Positions 42,420-51,279 are shown, counted from the first letter of the stretch. The stretch: DNA of 64,000 nt from Nitrincola sp048264025 (GCF_048264025.1 NZ_JBLXDN010000004.1:62001-126000), one strand, 5' to 3'. Notes: generated by a model not told the origin, from the letters alone. Program-made: numbers and translations.

Positions 42420-44015
42420 TTAGAACTGGTTCATGGTGTTGTCTTTACCAGATGCTTTCAGCGCGGCATCACCAGAGAAATACTCTTTGTGATCGTCACC
42501 CATGTCGGAACCGGCCATGTTCTGGTGTTTCACACAGGCGATGCTCTGACGGATCTCTTTACGCTGAACACCTTCAACATAACCCAGCATACCCGCGTCA
42601 CCGAAGTACTCTTTCGCCAGGTTGTCAGTAGACAGGGCGGCAGTGTGGTAAGTCGGCAGGGTGATCAGGTGGTGGAAGATACCCGCTTCACGTGAGGCAT
42701 CAGCCTGGAAGGTACGGATGCGGTTGTCAGCTTCGATCGCCAGTTCGGTTTCATCGTACTTGACGCTCATCAGATCAGCGCGGTCGTAAGAAGAGACGTC
42801 TTTACCTTCTTCAGCCATGGCATCAAATACCTGCTGACGGAAGTTCAGTGTCCAGTTGAATGACGGGCTGTTGTTGTATACCAGCTTGGCATTTGGTACG
42901 GCTTCACGGATACGGTTAACCATATCGGCAATCTGGCCAACGTGGGGTTTTTCAGTTTCGATCCACAGCAGGTCAGCACCGTTCTGCAGTGACGTGATGC
43001 AATCCAGCACCACACGGTCTACACCAGAATCTTTTTTGAACTGGAACAAGCCAGATGCCAGACGCTTAGGCTTGAGCAGTTTGCCATTGGCTTTAACGAC
43101 TACGTCACCGTTGGCGATATCGTCGGCACTGCTGATGTAATCACCGTCCAGGAAGCTGTTGTACTTGTCGCCCAGGTCGCCTGGTTCGTTAGTTACAGCG
43201 ATCTGTTTAGTCAGGCCAGCACCCAGGGAGTCGGTACGTGCAACGATGATGCCGTTGTCGATACCCAGTTCCAGGAAGGCGTAGCGAACCGCACGGATTT
43301 TAGCCAGGAAGTCAGAATGTGGCACGGTAACCTTGCCATCCTGGTGACCACACTGCTTCTCATCCGATACCTGGTTTTCGATCTGAATGGCGCAAGCACC
43401 GGCTTCGATCATGCGCTTGGCCAGCAGGTAAGTGGCTTCTTCGTTACCAAAACCGGCATCGATGTCAGCAATGATAGGCACAACGTGGGTTTCAAAGTTG
43501 TCGATTTTGGCCTGAATCGCGTTCTCTTCGGCGGCATTGCCAGCCGCACGTGCGGCATCCAGTTGACGGAACAAGCCACCCATTTCACGGGCATCAGCCT
43601 GACGCAGAAAGGTGTAAAGCTCTTCAATCAGTGCGGGCACTGAGGTTTTCTCATGCATTGACTGGTCAGGTAGCGGACCGAACTCAGAACGCAGTGCCGC
43701 GATCATCCAGCCAGACAGGTAGAGGTAGCGCTTTTTAGTGGTGCCAAAGTGTTTTTTGATCGCAATCAGTTTCTGCTGACCAATAAAACCATGCCAGCAA
43801 CCCAGAGACTGAGTGTAAGCCGCACTGTTGGCATCGTAGTCGGCCATATCCTGGCGCATGATGTCAGCTGTGTACTGCGCGATTTCCAGACCGGTTTTGA
43901 AACGGTTCTGAGCACGCATGCGAGCCGCATATTCAGGATTAATACCTTTAAAAGCTGGGCCAAACTCTTCTGTCAGTTTTGCAACAGCATCAATGTCTTT
44001 ATCGAGAGTAGACAT
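42420..44015 (-). CDS. aceA: Isocitrate lyase, long form
   Basis: A 531-residue isocitrate lyase of the long subfamily seen in Pseudomonas and Acinetobacter (E. coli AceA is 434). The catalytic Cys is in Glu-Lys-Gln-Cys-Gly-His-Gln-Asp-Gly-Lys; Asp-Ile-Asp-Ala-Gly-Phe-Gly for Mg binding and the Asn-Asn-Ser-Pro-Ser-Phe-Asn-Trp motif are present. It cleaves isocitrate to glyoxylate and succinate in the glyoxylate shunt, needed for growth on acetate and fatty acids. GAAGGA lies about 7 bases before the ATG. The leader has two HexR/RccR-like palindromes. Malate synthase is not in the window. Confidence 0.95.
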   Translation of the reverse strand: MSTLDKDIDAVAKLTEEFGPAFKGINPEYAARMRAQNRFKTGLEIAQYTADIMRQDMADYDANSAAYTQSLGCWHGFIGQQKLIAIKKHFGTTKKRYLYLSGWMIAALRSEFGPLPDQSMHEKTSVPALIEELYTFLRQADAREMGGLFRQLDAARAAGNAAEENAIQAKIDNFETHVVPIIADIDAGFGNEEATYLLAKRMIEAGACAIQIENQVSDEKQCGHQDGKVTVPHSDFLAKIRAVRYAFLELGIDNGIIVARTDSLGAGLTKQIAVTNEPGDLGDKYNSFLDGDYISSADDIANGDVVVKANGKLLKPKRLASGLFQFKKDSGVDRVVLDCITSLQNGADLLWIETEKPHVGQIADMVNRIREAVPNAKLVYNNSPSFNWTLNFRQQVFDAMAEEGKDVSSYDRADLMSVKYDETELAIEADNRIRTFQADASREAGIFHHLITLPTYHTAALSTDNLAKEYFGDAGMLGYVEGVQRKEIRQSIACVKHQNMAGSDMGDDHKEYFSGDAALKASGKDNTMNQF

Positions 44016-44160
44016 GGTTTTTCCTTCTCAAAATTTTCGGTTTAGGAAATTGAACTTAAATTCCTGCCACTGATCAGCCAACTGTCAGGGCGTTGCTGAA
44101 ACGAATGATGCGGTGAAGTCTGAGGAGAGTCAAAGCTAATTTTGTGCATAGCAGCAAAGG

Positions 44161-44175
44161 TGTAGTCATACTACA
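44161..44175. promoter_or_regulatory. HexR/RccR-like operator 1 upstream of aceA
   Basis: TGTAGTCATACTACA is a 6+3+6 perfect palindrome. It fits the general TGTART-N3-AYTACA shape bound by RpiR-family carbon regulators (HexR, RccR). Its centre is 34 bases from that of the second copy. Confidence 0.55.
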
Positions 44176-44194
44176 GGCTTGGCGGTACCCGGAG

Positions 44195-44209
44195 TGTAAT
44201 TTTACTACA
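44195..44209. promoter_or_regulatory. HexR/RccR-like operator 2 upstream of aceA
   Basis: TGTAATTTTACTACA has the same length and shape as the copy at 44161 (12 of 15 bases identical), with one arm imperfect. Paired sites about three helical turns apart suggest cooperative binding. Confidence 0.5.
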
Positions 44210-44456
44210 TTGACACCCAGTAAATGATGGCGGCACCCGTGAGCAAACAAGGTGGTTCCAGCCCAATTAAAGGCAGAGATTAGACTTTGGTTCAGTCGGG
44301 TCTGTAAGGTTTTTAACCTTCACTACTGGAATAAAAAATAACTTTTATATTCGTAATAAGTCTATAAAAAGTTGACTACAAAATTGGAAAACTTACTAAG
44401 AAATAGCTGATTTCTAAGAAATTTATACCAAAGTTGTTAGGCTTTAGTATAAACAA

Positions 44457-44489
44457 AAGCCCGCTGCATTCTCATGCTGGAGCGGGCTT
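44457..44489 (-). terminator. Intrinsic terminator after roxA
   Basis: Read on the minus strand, AAGCCCGCT and AGCGGGCTT form a 9-bp stem with a 15-base loop, followed by TTGTTT. It lies 55 bases after the roxA stop. Confidence 0.75.
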
Positions 44490-44543
44490 CGGATGGTCGT
44501 GAAGTTAACTGTCAGTCGTTCTGAATTTTATTGTCAGTCAGTG

Positions 44544-45740
44544 TCAGGCATCGTCCTCTTCTGGTGCTTCACTGTAAAGCAATCCACGTTTCAGAAGTTC
44601 ACACAACAGATCCAATGATTGTGCATCTGCAGTATCCACGCCGTTGACATCGACAGGCTGATAGAGACACAGATGCTTGGCCAGTGCGATGGCCGATTCG
44701 CTGTTGAGGGCGTAATGCTCACCATCAGCAAATAATAAAATGCCTGTGTCACAGGCAGTCCAGGCCAGACGACTGCCTTCGTTTTGATACAGTTCACCCT
44801 CGTCCTGCAGAAACGCTAGCAGATCCTCATGACTGACACTGTCGGCATCGTCAGCGGCCAGTTCAGGGTATTTGGGCTCCGTAACCAGTCGGCCAAACCA
44901 TTGGCTGAACAGCTGCTCGTCCTGGAAGATTGCCAGCAAACGCTGCCGGGTTTTGTCCAGGGCGGTTGAGCTGATTTCACCTGGATCAGTTGGCAGTGTC
45001 AGGTCGGCATCAGTATAGCGTTCATCATGACCAATGCGCTCCCCCATAAAGTCTGAAAAGCTACTGAGCATCTCATGGATGGCGGGTGCGCGAAATCCTA
45101 TGGAGCAGGTCAGGCAGTCATCGCCAATCGCAATACCATTGTGACCCACCCGCGGGGGTAGATAGAGCATATCACCGGGCTGCAGATCAAAACTTTCCTC
45201 GGCATGCCATTCCGGCAGAATCATCACAGGGGCATCATCACGCTTGGGGGAGTGCTCATCATACAAGCCGCCAAACTCCCAGCGCCGGGTGCCACTGGCC
45301 TGAATCAGGAAGACATCGTAATTGTCATAGTGCGGGCCGACACCGCCGCCATCAACGGCATAGCTGATCATCAGATCATCAACTCGCCAGTTGGGAACAA
45401 AGTTAAAGCGTCGCAGCAGCGCATGGGCTTCGGGTACCCAGTGGTCCACGGCTTGTACCAGCAGTGTCCAGTTACGCTCAGGTAGACTGCTGAAGCGATC
45501 GGCTGCAAACGGGCCTTGCTCCATGTTCCAGCTATCTGACGCTGGATCGAACGCAATCAGGCGCGACTCGACATCGGCTTCACATGCCAGACCGGCCAGT
45601 TCGTCTGCAGCTACTGGTGAGATGAAATTAGGAAAAGCCTGGCGGATCACTAGCGGTTTTTTCTGCCAGTAATCGCGCAGAAAGGTTTCGACAGGCATAT
45701 CACCAAGCGGAAAGGGCAGGTTCATGGGCATAATATCCAT
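44544..45740 (-). CDS. roxA: Ribosomal protein L16 arginine hydroxylase RoxA (YcfD-like)
   Basis: A 398-residue cupin-fold Fe(II)/2-oxoglutarate oxygenase. The iron facial triad is visible as His-x-Asp in Gly-Pro-His-Tyr-Asp-Asn-Tyr-Asp and a later His in Arg-Val-Gly-His-Asn-Gly; the Trp-Glu-Phe-Gly stretch is typical. E. coli RoxA (373) hydroxylates an Arg of ribosomal protein L16. Met codons at residues 4 and 6 are also possible starts. It is the last gene of the purB-trmJ-roxA run; E. coli has it near purB too. Confidence 0.88.
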   Translation of the reverse strand: MDIMPMNLPFPLGDMPVETFLRDYWQKKPLVIRQAFPNFISPVAADELAGLACEADVESRLIAFDPASDSWNMEQGPFAADRFSSLPERNWTLLVQAVDHWVPEAHALLRRFNFVPNWRVDDLMISYAVDGGGVGPHYDNYDVFLIQASGTRRWEFGGLYDEHSPKRDDAPVMILPEWHAEESFDLQPGDMLYLPPRVGHNGIAIGDDCLTCSIGFRAPAIHEMLSSFSDFMGERIGHDERYTDADLTLPTDPGEISSTALDKTRQRLLAIFQDEQLFSQWFGRLVTEPKYPELAADDADSVSHEDLLAFLQDEGELYQNEGSRLAWTACDTGILLFADGEHYALNSESAIALAKHLCLYQPVDVNGVDTADAQSLDLLCELLKRGLLYSEAPEEDDA

Positions 45741-45747
45741 TCAGGAA

Positions 45748-46506
45748 TCAGTGTTTATCGGGAGGGTGTTGGCCAGTCGATTGGCTCGGTTTGCGCTCAA
45801 GGCTTTCTTCAACCGATGTCAGAATACCCCGCAGGATACCCAGTTCAGTTTTTTCCGGTCGGGCGCGGTTGAAAAAGCGTTTGAGCTTATCCAGTACCCG
45901 GCCTTCGTGCTGAGGAATGATAAACTGGGTGGCGCGCAGCACTTTTTCCAGATGTGTATAAAAACGCGTCATCTCGTCCTGGCGTGGATAGGGTGCAGGC
46001 TCTGTGGGTGTATGGAGTGCTTTGCGCTGGGTGCGCCAAAGTTCATAGCAAACCAGTTGAACCGCCTGAGCAATATTGAGCACCGGGTAGTCCGGGTTGG
46101 CATCGATATACAGGTGGCGGTTACACGCCAGCATTTCCGCGTTGGTCAGTCCCATGGTTTCACGCCCAAACAGGATGGCGATGTTACCGCCAGGGCTTTC
46201 GCTTAGCATCTGCTGTGCGGCGGTTTCCAGGTCCATCAACGGGAGATCAAAGGTACGTTCACGAGCACTGGTGGCTACCACCAACTGACAGTCGGCAATG
46301 GCTTCATCCAGGCTGCTGACCACCTGTGCCTGTTGCAGTAGGTCTTTGGCACCGGCGGCACGGGAGGTGGCTTCCGGATCAGGAAAAACACGTGGGTTGA
46401 TCAGGGTTAGCTGAGACAACCCCATGTTTTTCATGGCCCGGGCAACCGCGCCTATATTGCCTGGATGATAGGTTTCAACCAGGACGATACGTATATTGTT
46501 CAGCAT
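45748..46506 (-). CDS. trmJ: tRNA (cytidine/uridine-2'-O-)-methyltransferase TrmJ
   Basis: A 252-residue SPOUT methyltransferase. The start Ile-Val-Leu-Val-Glu-Thr-Tyr-His-Pro-Gly-Asn-Ile-Gly-Ala-Val-Ala-Arg and the knot motifs Ile-Leu-Phe-Gly-Arg-Glu-Thr-Met-Gly-Leu and Val-Leu-Asn-Ile-Ala-Gln-Ala-Val are those of TrmJ. It methylates position 32 of several tRNAs. In E. coli it sits by suhB-iscR; here it lies 11 bases after purB and 7 before roxA. Confidence 0.9.
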   Translation of the reverse strand: MLNNIRIVLVETYHPGNIGAVARAMKNMGLSQLTLINPRVFPDPEATSRAAGAKDLLQQAQVVSSLDEAIADCQLVVATSARERTFDLPLMDLETAAQQMLSESPGGNIAILFGRETMGLTNAEMLACNRHLYIDANPDYPVLNIAQAVQLVCYELWRTQRKALHTPTEPAPYPRQDEMTRFYTHLEKVLRATQFIIPQHEGRVLDKLKRFFNRARPEKTELGILRGILTSVEESLERKPSQSTGQHPPDKH

Positions 46507-46517
46507 GATAGACGCAC

Positions 46518-47882
46518 TCAGACACGCTTGGCCTGTGTGATCGCATTGCCGATATAGCTGTGCGGTGTCAGTGCCAACAGGTCCTGTTTCGCCTGCTCGG
46601 GAATCTCCAGTGTGGTGATAAAGGTCTGTAGGGTTTCACGGGTCATGGCCTGGCCGCGGGTCAGATCCTTGAGCTTTTCATAGGGCTCTTCTATAGCGTA
46701 GCGGCGCATGACGGTCTGGATGGGTTCGGCTAAAACCTCCCAGGCATTATCAAGATCATCATTCAGGCGGGTTGGATTCACTTCCAGTTTAGAAATGCCT
46801 TTCAGGCTGGCCTGGTAAGCGATCAGGCTGTGAGCAAAGCCAACACCCAGGTTACGCAATACGGTGGAATCGGTTAGATCCCGCTGCCAGCGGGACACGG
46901 GTAGCTTCTGAGCCAAATGCTGCATGATGGCGTTGGCCAGACTCAGGTTACCTTCCGAGTTTTCAAAGTCGATCGGATTGACCTTGTGCGGCATGGTAGA
47001 TGAACCCACTTCACCGGCGACGGTTTTCTGTTTGAAGTAACCCAGTGAGATATAGCCCCACACATCACGGTCAAAATCGATCAGTATGGTGTTGAAACGG
47101 CATACCGCATCAAACAGCTCAGCAATATAATCATGCGGTTCTATCTGTGTGGTGAAAGGGTTCATGGTCAGGCCGAGGGATTCGATAAAGCGTTTGGCGT
47201 TGGCTTCCCAATCGATTTCGGCATAGGCGCTTAAATGGGCGTTGTAGTTACCGACAGCACCATTTATTTTGCCCAGGTATTCAATAGCTTCAATCTGTTT
47301 GATCTGACGCTGCAGGCGATAAGCGACATTGGCTAACTCTTTGCCTACCGTCGTAGGCGAGGCTGTCTGGCCATGCGTACGTGACAGCATCGGCTGTTCA
47401 GCATGGGCCTGGGCGAGCCCGGACAGGACGCTAACCAGCTGTTTCATCGGTTGCAGCAATTCGGCAGTGCCATTCTTAAGCATTAGGGCATGCGACAGAT
47501 TGTTGATGTCTTCCGAGGTGCAAGCGAAGTGAACAAACTCTGTAATATTAAGAAGTTCAGTATTGTCCTTAATCTTTTCCTTGATGAAATACTCAACCGC
47601 TTTAACATCATGATTGGTGCGGCTTTCAATTGCCTTGATCCTTTCGGCATCCGCCAGACTAAAATCAGTAATGAGGCTATTCAGCAAGACATCGGCTTCG
47701 TGGCTAAGCACTGGCACTTCGGTAATCTGTGGATGAGCAGCCAGCTGTTGTAACCAACGGATCTCCACTTCAACACGGTAACGGATCAGACCGAACTCAC
47801 TGAAAAATTCACGCAGTGCAGCGGTTTTGCTGCCATAGCGGCCGTCAACGGGGGAAATAGCGGTAAGGGCGGAAAGCTCCAT
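46518..47882 (-). CDS. purB: Adenylosuccinate lyase
   Basis: A 454-residue fumarase-superfamily lyase. The N-terminus Met-Glu-Leu-Ser-Ala-Leu-Thr-Ala-Ile-Ser-Pro-Val-Asp-Gly-Arg-Tyr matches E. coli PurB, which fixes the start at 47882 and not the TTG at 47888. The signature loop Ser-Ser-Thr-Met-Pro-His-Lys-Val-Asn-Pro-Ile carries the catalytic Ser. It acts twice in purine synthesis, on SAICAR and on adenylosuccinate. The hflD-purB order is conserved. Confidence 0.96.
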   Translation of the reverse strand: MELSALTAISPVDGRYGSKTAALREFFSEFGLIRYRVEVEIRWLQQLAAHPQITEVPVLSHEADVLLNSLITDFSLADAERIKAIESRTNHDVKAVEYFIKEKIKDNTELLNITEFVHFACTSEDINNLSHALMLKNGTAELLQPMKQLVSVLSGLAQAHAEQPMLSRTHGQTASPTTVGKELANVAYRLQRQIKQIEAIEYLGKINGAVGNYNAHLSAYAEIDWEANAKRFIESLGLTMNPFTTQIEPHDYIAELFDAVCRFNTILIDFDRDVWGYISLGYFKQKTVAGEVGSSTMPHKVNPIDFENSEGNLSLANAIMQHLAQKLPVSRWQRDLTDSTVLRNLGVGFAHSLIAYQASLKGISKLEVNPTRLNDDLDNAWEVLAEPIQTVMRRYAIEEPYEKLKDLTRGQAMTRETLQTFITTLEIPEQAKQDLLALTPHSYIGNAITQAKRV

Positions 47883-47940
47883 GAGCAACTGTCTCGCTTT
47901 TATCTACGGGTTAAAGGAATGGGCAATATTATACCTGATT

Positions 47941-48624
47941 TTAGCGCTGAATACGCTTCAGGGAAGGGCGTACCCGGGACTTGAAAAAAATCAGGTGCCA
48001 GCGTTTACCGCCTACCTGGCGCCAGAGCATTGCAGCACGTACGGCAGCTAGTAGCAGGGCGCGTATCTTGGCTGCATTTTCACTGTTTTGCAGGTTGCGC
48101 GGATCGCCACTGACCTGGATACGGAAACTGAAAGTGCTAAGGGTGTCCTGGTAAAGCCCACCCAGACCCGCTATGACGTTGGTATGAGTAAAGGCAGAGG
48201 GTATAAAGCGGTCTTCTTTAGTGTCATCAGTAACGTCTGAATGGTCACCAAAATACTGAGCCTTGCGATTCAACTCGTCGAGGCGTTTGCCTATCTCGTT
48301 GAGCAGGTCAGGGCGGGCACTGAGCTTGCGTTCAAGGTGCATGGCGCTGAGTGCATAACGCATGACATCGGCATTATTCTCGTTGCGTTTTTTTTCCACT
48401 ACATCTTGCAGGGTACGCAGTCCGGTACTCAGGTTGAAGGGTAGCTCTGTGGCGCCGCCATAGATATCTTCGGTCATTTCTGGGTTGGTGACAAAAAGAC
48501 TGGCAATACTGGTTTCAAAACTATTTTGCGGCACCATGCCGCGGCGAGCTATCTGATCAACCAGACTGGCCGCCTGAAAAATACCGGCCAGTGCTATGAC
48601 CTGTTCATCGTGTTCTCTGGACAT
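47941..48624 (-). CDS. hflD: HflD, lysogenisation regulator homologue
   Basis: A 227-residue mostly helical protein with the HflD opening (Val-Ile-Ala-Leu-Ala-Gly-Ile-Phe-Gln-Ala-Ala, then Asp-Gln-Ile-Ala-Arg-Arg-Gly). In E. coli it is a peripheral membrane protein that lowers phage lambda CII activity; the physiological role is unclear. It lies one base after the mnmA stop and upstream of purB, as in E. coli. Confidence 0.92.
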   Translation of the reverse strand: MSREHDEQVIALAGIFQAASLVDQIARRGMVPQNSFETSIASLFVTNPEMTEDIYGGATELPFNLSTGLRTLQDVVEKKRNENNADVMRYALSAMHLERKLSARPDLLNEIGKRLDELNRKAQYFGDHSDVTDDTKEDRFIPSAFTHTNVIAGLGGLYQDTLSTFSFRIQVSGDPRNLQNSENAAKIRALLLAAVRAAMLWRQVGGKRWHLIFFKSRVRPSLKRIQR

Positions 48625-48625
48625 A

Positions 48626-49747
48626 CTAGTCTTTCACCTGGTTAGGCTTGCAGCGGCTGGTGGTTTCTATAACCCCCCCTCCAAGACAGATATCATCCTG
48701 ATACAGGACAACCGATTGTCCTGGGGTGACTGCACGCTGAGGTTGTGTGAATGTGATTTTATACCCGCCTTGCCCGTCTGTATCTATACAGCAAGACTGA
48801 TCACTTTGGCGGTAGCGTACCTTGGCTTTGCACTGCAAGGGAAGTTGCGGTGGCTGGCCATTGATCCAAAAAATATCAGAGGCTGTCAGCCAGTCTGAAA
48901 AAAGCAGCGGGTGTTGCTGTCCTTGTACGGCGATCAATACGTTGCGCTCAAGATCTTTTGCAGCCGAAAACCACGGTGCATCGGGAAAATCTTTAAGGCC
49001 ACCGATACCCAGTCCCTGACGCTGACCAAGAGTGTAATACATCAACCCCATATGCTCGCCAATCACCTGGCCTTCGGGTGTTTCTATTTTGCCTGGCTGG
49101 GCTGGCAGGTACTGTTGCAGGAAGTCGCGAAAACGCCGCTCTCCGATAAAGCAGATGCCGGTGCTGTCTTTTTTATCATGGGTGACTAGATCGAATTCTT
49201 CCGCCAGAGCCCGAACAGCTGGCTTTTCCAGTTCACCGACAGGGAAGAAGGTCTGTTTCAGTTGTGCTTCACCGACCTGATGCAGGAAATAGCTTTGATC
49301 TTTATTGTTATCCAGCCCTTTAAGCAGGCAGATTTGTCCGTTACGCTCACCGCGGCGAACATAATGACCGGTGGCGATCATGTCGGCACCTAAAAACTGA
49401 GCGTACTCAAGAAAGGCTTTGAATTTGATTTCCCGGTTACACAGAATGTCAGGGTTAGGCGTACGGCCCGCTTTGTATTCAGCCAGAAAGTGTTCGAAGA
49501 CAAAGTCCCAGTACTCAGCGGCAAAGTTGGCAGTATGTAGCGGGATACCCAATTTGTCACAAACGGACTGCGCATCGGCCAGATCAACCTTGGCGGTGCA
49601 GTATTCGGTGCCGTCATCTTCATCCCAGTTTTTCATAAACAGTCCTTCCACCTGATAGCCTTGTTGCAACAGGAGTAAAGCCGATACGGAGGAGTCTACG
49701 CCGCCGGACATGCCGACGATAACTTTGGTTTGGGCGTGATCAGTCAT
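48626..49747 (-). CDS. mnmA: tRNA-specific 2-thiouridylase MnmA
   Basis: A 373-residue enzyme with the pyrophosphatase loop Ser-Gly-Gly-Val-Asp-Ser-Ser near residue 14-20, the catalytic Cys in Asp-Ile-Leu-Cys-Asn-Arg-Glu-Ile-Lys-Phe near 102, and the persulfide Cys in Ser-Thr-Gly-Ile-Cys-Phe-Ile-Gly near 199. It makes s2U at tRNA wobble position 34. Length matches E. coli (368). It heads the mnmA-hflD-purB group. Confidence 0.96.
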   Translation of the reverse strand: MTDHAQTKVIVGMSGGVDSSVSALLLLQQGYQVEGLFMKNWDEDDGTEYCTAKVDLADAQSVCDKLGIPLHTANFAAEYWDFVFEHFLAEYKAGRTPNPDILCNREIKFKAFLEYAQFLGADMIATGHYVRRGERNGQICLLKGLDNNKDQSYFLHQVGEAQLKQTFFPVGELEKPAVRALAEEFDLVTHDKKDSTGICFIGERRFRDFLQQYLPAQPGKIETPEGQVIGEHMGLMYYTLGQRQGLGIGGLKDFPDAPWFSAAKDLERNVLIAVQGQQHPLLFSDWLTASDIFWINGQPPQLPLQCKAKVRYRQSDQSCCIDTDGQGGYKITFTQPQRAVTPGQSVVLYQDDICLGGGVIETTSRCKPNQVKD

Positions 49748-49791
49748 GAGTGTGAGAGCAGATTCTGGTTCTGAATAAAAAACTTAGCATA

Positions 49792-50424
49792 TCATTTTTG
49801 CGCTGTTTTCGCTGCTTTTCCGTAGCGCTTGATCGGTTTTCCACTGCGTTTGGCTGAGGGTGTTGGCTTTTTTTGCTCCGGAGCGGCTACGTCTTGCTGT
49901 CGCCACTCCCCTGGAGCCAACCCGTCAAGCGTCCAGTCCCCTATGGCATAGCGAATCAGGCGTAAGGTTGGGTAACCGACAGCCGCCGTCATGCGTCGCA
50001 CCTGTCGGTTACGCCCTTCGCGCAGTGTCAACTCCAGCCATTGTGTCGGAATATTTTTGCGTTCCCTGATGGTCGGGTTGCGCGGGAAGGTCGTAGGAGG
50101 ATCAATCAGGCGTGCTTTGGCAGGCAAGGTTATGCCATCTTTAAGCATTACACCCTGACGAAGCTGCTCAAGGGCGTTGGCATCAGGAATGCCTTCAACC
50201 TGAACTCTATAGGTTTTTTCGAGTTTGTAGCGGGGATTGGCCAGGTGTTGCTGAAGCTGTCCATGGTTGGTCAGCAGCAGCAATCCTTCGGAATCGTAAT
50301 CTAACCGTCCAGCCGCATAAAAGCCCGGCTGGCTAATGTAGTCAGCCAAAGTTGTGCGGCCTTCGGCATCGGTGAAACAGCTTAATACCTGAAACGGTTT
50401 ATGAAAAAGTATCAGTGTAGCGAT
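49792..50424 (-). CDS. rluE: 23S rRNA pseudouridine synthase RluE, apparent ATC start
   Basis: A 210-residue RluE. The catalytic Asp is in Ala-Gly-Arg-Leu-Asp-Tyr-Asp-Ser-Glu-Gly, and Pro-Arg-Asn-Pro-Thr-Ile-Arg-Glu-Arg-Lys is as in E. coli RluE. The first in-frame ATG/GTG/TTG (TTG at 50349) would delete the conserved Leu-Ile-Leu-Phe-His-Lys-Pro-Phe start region, which is present and intact upstream. The frame is closed by TGA only ten codons before it. The codon that fits family length and a GGAG ribosome site 7 bases away is ATC at 50424-50422 (minus strand). It modifies U2457 of 23S rRNA in E. coli. The C-terminus is Lys-rich. Confidence 0.85.
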   Translation of the reverse strand: MATLILFHKPFQVLSCFTDAEGRTTLADYISQPGFYAAGRLDYDSEGLLLLTNHGQLQQHLANPRYKLEKTYRVQVEGIPDANALEQLRQGVMLKDGITLPAKARLIDPPTTFPRNPTIRERKNIPTQWLELTLREGRNRQVRRMTAAVGYPTLRLIRYAIGDWTLDGLAPGEWRQQDVAAPEQKKPTPSAKRSGKPIKRYGKAAKTAQK

Positions 50425-50467
50425 GTCTGTTCTCCGAAAACCTGCGCAGATTCAAGGCAGTTATTAT

Positions 50468-50692
50468 TTAATCCATACGCGGCGGCGTATCTAAGGGTTT
50501 GATATTAATGGCGTGCAATCCTTTGGGACCATTCTGGGTCTCAAATTCCACGGTTTGCCCGGCTTTAAGGCTTTTGTAACCGTCTGCAACTATGGCAGAG
50601 AAGTGGGCGAATAACTCTTCGTCGAATGCCTCACTTAAAATAAAGCCGTAACCCTTGGCGTTATTGAACCATTTGACTATACCTGTCTGCAT
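50468..50692 (-). CDS. cspD: Cold-shock domain protein CspD-like
   Basis: A 74-residue OB-fold protein with RNP1 Lys-Gly-Tyr-Gly-Phe-Ile and an RNP2-like Leu-Phe-Ala-His-Phe. It starts Met-Gln-Thr-Gly-Ile-Val-Lys-Trp-Phe-Asn-Asn. Length and the divergent clpS neighbour point to CspD, which binds single-stranded nucleic acid and slows replication in stationary phase. The usual third aromatic position reads Phe-Ala-His-Phe where CspA has Phe-Val-His-Phe. Confidence 0.9.
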   Translation of the reverse strand: MQTGIVKWFNNAKGYGFILSEAFDEELFAHFSAIVADGYKSLKAGQTVEFETQNGPKGLHAINIKPLDTPPRMD

Positions 50693-50913
50693 TATCTGCT
50701 CCCCTGAAATTCAATCATCCGAGCCATTTTTGACCCGATATCCTATGATGACGCCTAGCTGTTACACTTTATGTAGACTAGCGTTCCTTTACATCCATGC
50801 AGGGACTGCAGATACTTGTACCACTCCTGCGAATGGGAATTATATTACGTTACGGTGATCAAACGAAAGTGCAGATAAAGCGAATGATGCAAAACAATCA
50901 GGTCAGGTGTTTA

Positions 50914-51279
50914 ATGAACAGTGATAGGCAGTGGTTAGTAACAATGGCAGGTGATGGAACTGGGGATGAAAACCAGCACCCGTCCGATGGACAACTGGCG
51001 ACGGCCAGTGCAAAGCCAGCATTGAAAAAGCCACCCATGTATCGGGTGGTACTGCTGAACGATGACTACACGCCGATGGACTTTGTGGTTGAAGTGTTGA
51101 TGATTTTTTTCAATTTAAATCAGGAAAAGGCGACACAGGTGATGATATCGGTCCATACTCAGGGAAAGGGCGTATGTGGTGTGTACACCCGAGATGTAGC
51201 TGAAACCAAGGCGGCGCAGGTTAATCAGTATGCAAGAGCCAACAAACATCCATTATTGTGTGAAGTTGAGCAGGTATAA
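50914..51279 (+). CDS. clpS: ClpS, N-degron adaptor of ClpAP
   Basis: A 121-residue adaptor with the core Tyr-Arg-Val-Val-Leu-Leu-Asn-Asp-Asp-Tyr-Thr-Pro-Met-Asp-Phe-Val. The hydrophobic-pocket residues and the Cys-Gly-Val-Tyr-Thr-Arg-Asp-Val-Ala-Glu-Thr-Lys helix are present. It delivers proteins with N-terminal Leu, Phe, Tyr or Trp to ClpA. ATG 50914 has AGGTG about 6 bases upstream; ATG 50944 would also give a complete ClpS. It lies 11 bases before clpA. Confidence 0.93.
   Translation: MNSDRQWLVTMAGDGTGDENQHPSDGQLATASAKPALKKPPMYRVVLLNDDYTPMDFVVEVLMIFFNLNQEKATQVMISVHTQGKGVCGVYTRDVAETKAAQVNQYARANKHPLLCEVEQV

Larger units (their letters stand above)
44016..44456. other. 441-base upstream region of aceA
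   Basis: No gene is supported here. The stretch is AT-rich away from aceA. It contains the two 15-base palindromes annotated separately, a small inverted repeat AAGGTT-TTT-AACCTT at 44306-44320, and AGAAAT-AGCTG-ATTTCT at 44399-44415. A long 5' leader or distant regulator sites for aceA are likely. I could not pick a convincing -35/-10 pair. Confidence 0.5.

Noticed and set aside
42333..42695. 120-residue plus-strand frame over the aceA 3' end
   Set aside because: It is antisense to a clear isocitrate lyase and has no recognisable content or ribosome site.
44016..44456. tRNA, small ORF or IS remnant in the aceA leader
   Set aside because: No cloverleaf, terminal repeats or coding pattern was seen; only palindromes remain.
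49792..50349. rluE as a truncated pseudogene beginning at TTG 50349
   Set aside because: The conserved N-terminal residues are encoded in frame upstream without any stop, so the gene is intact and only its start codon is unusual.
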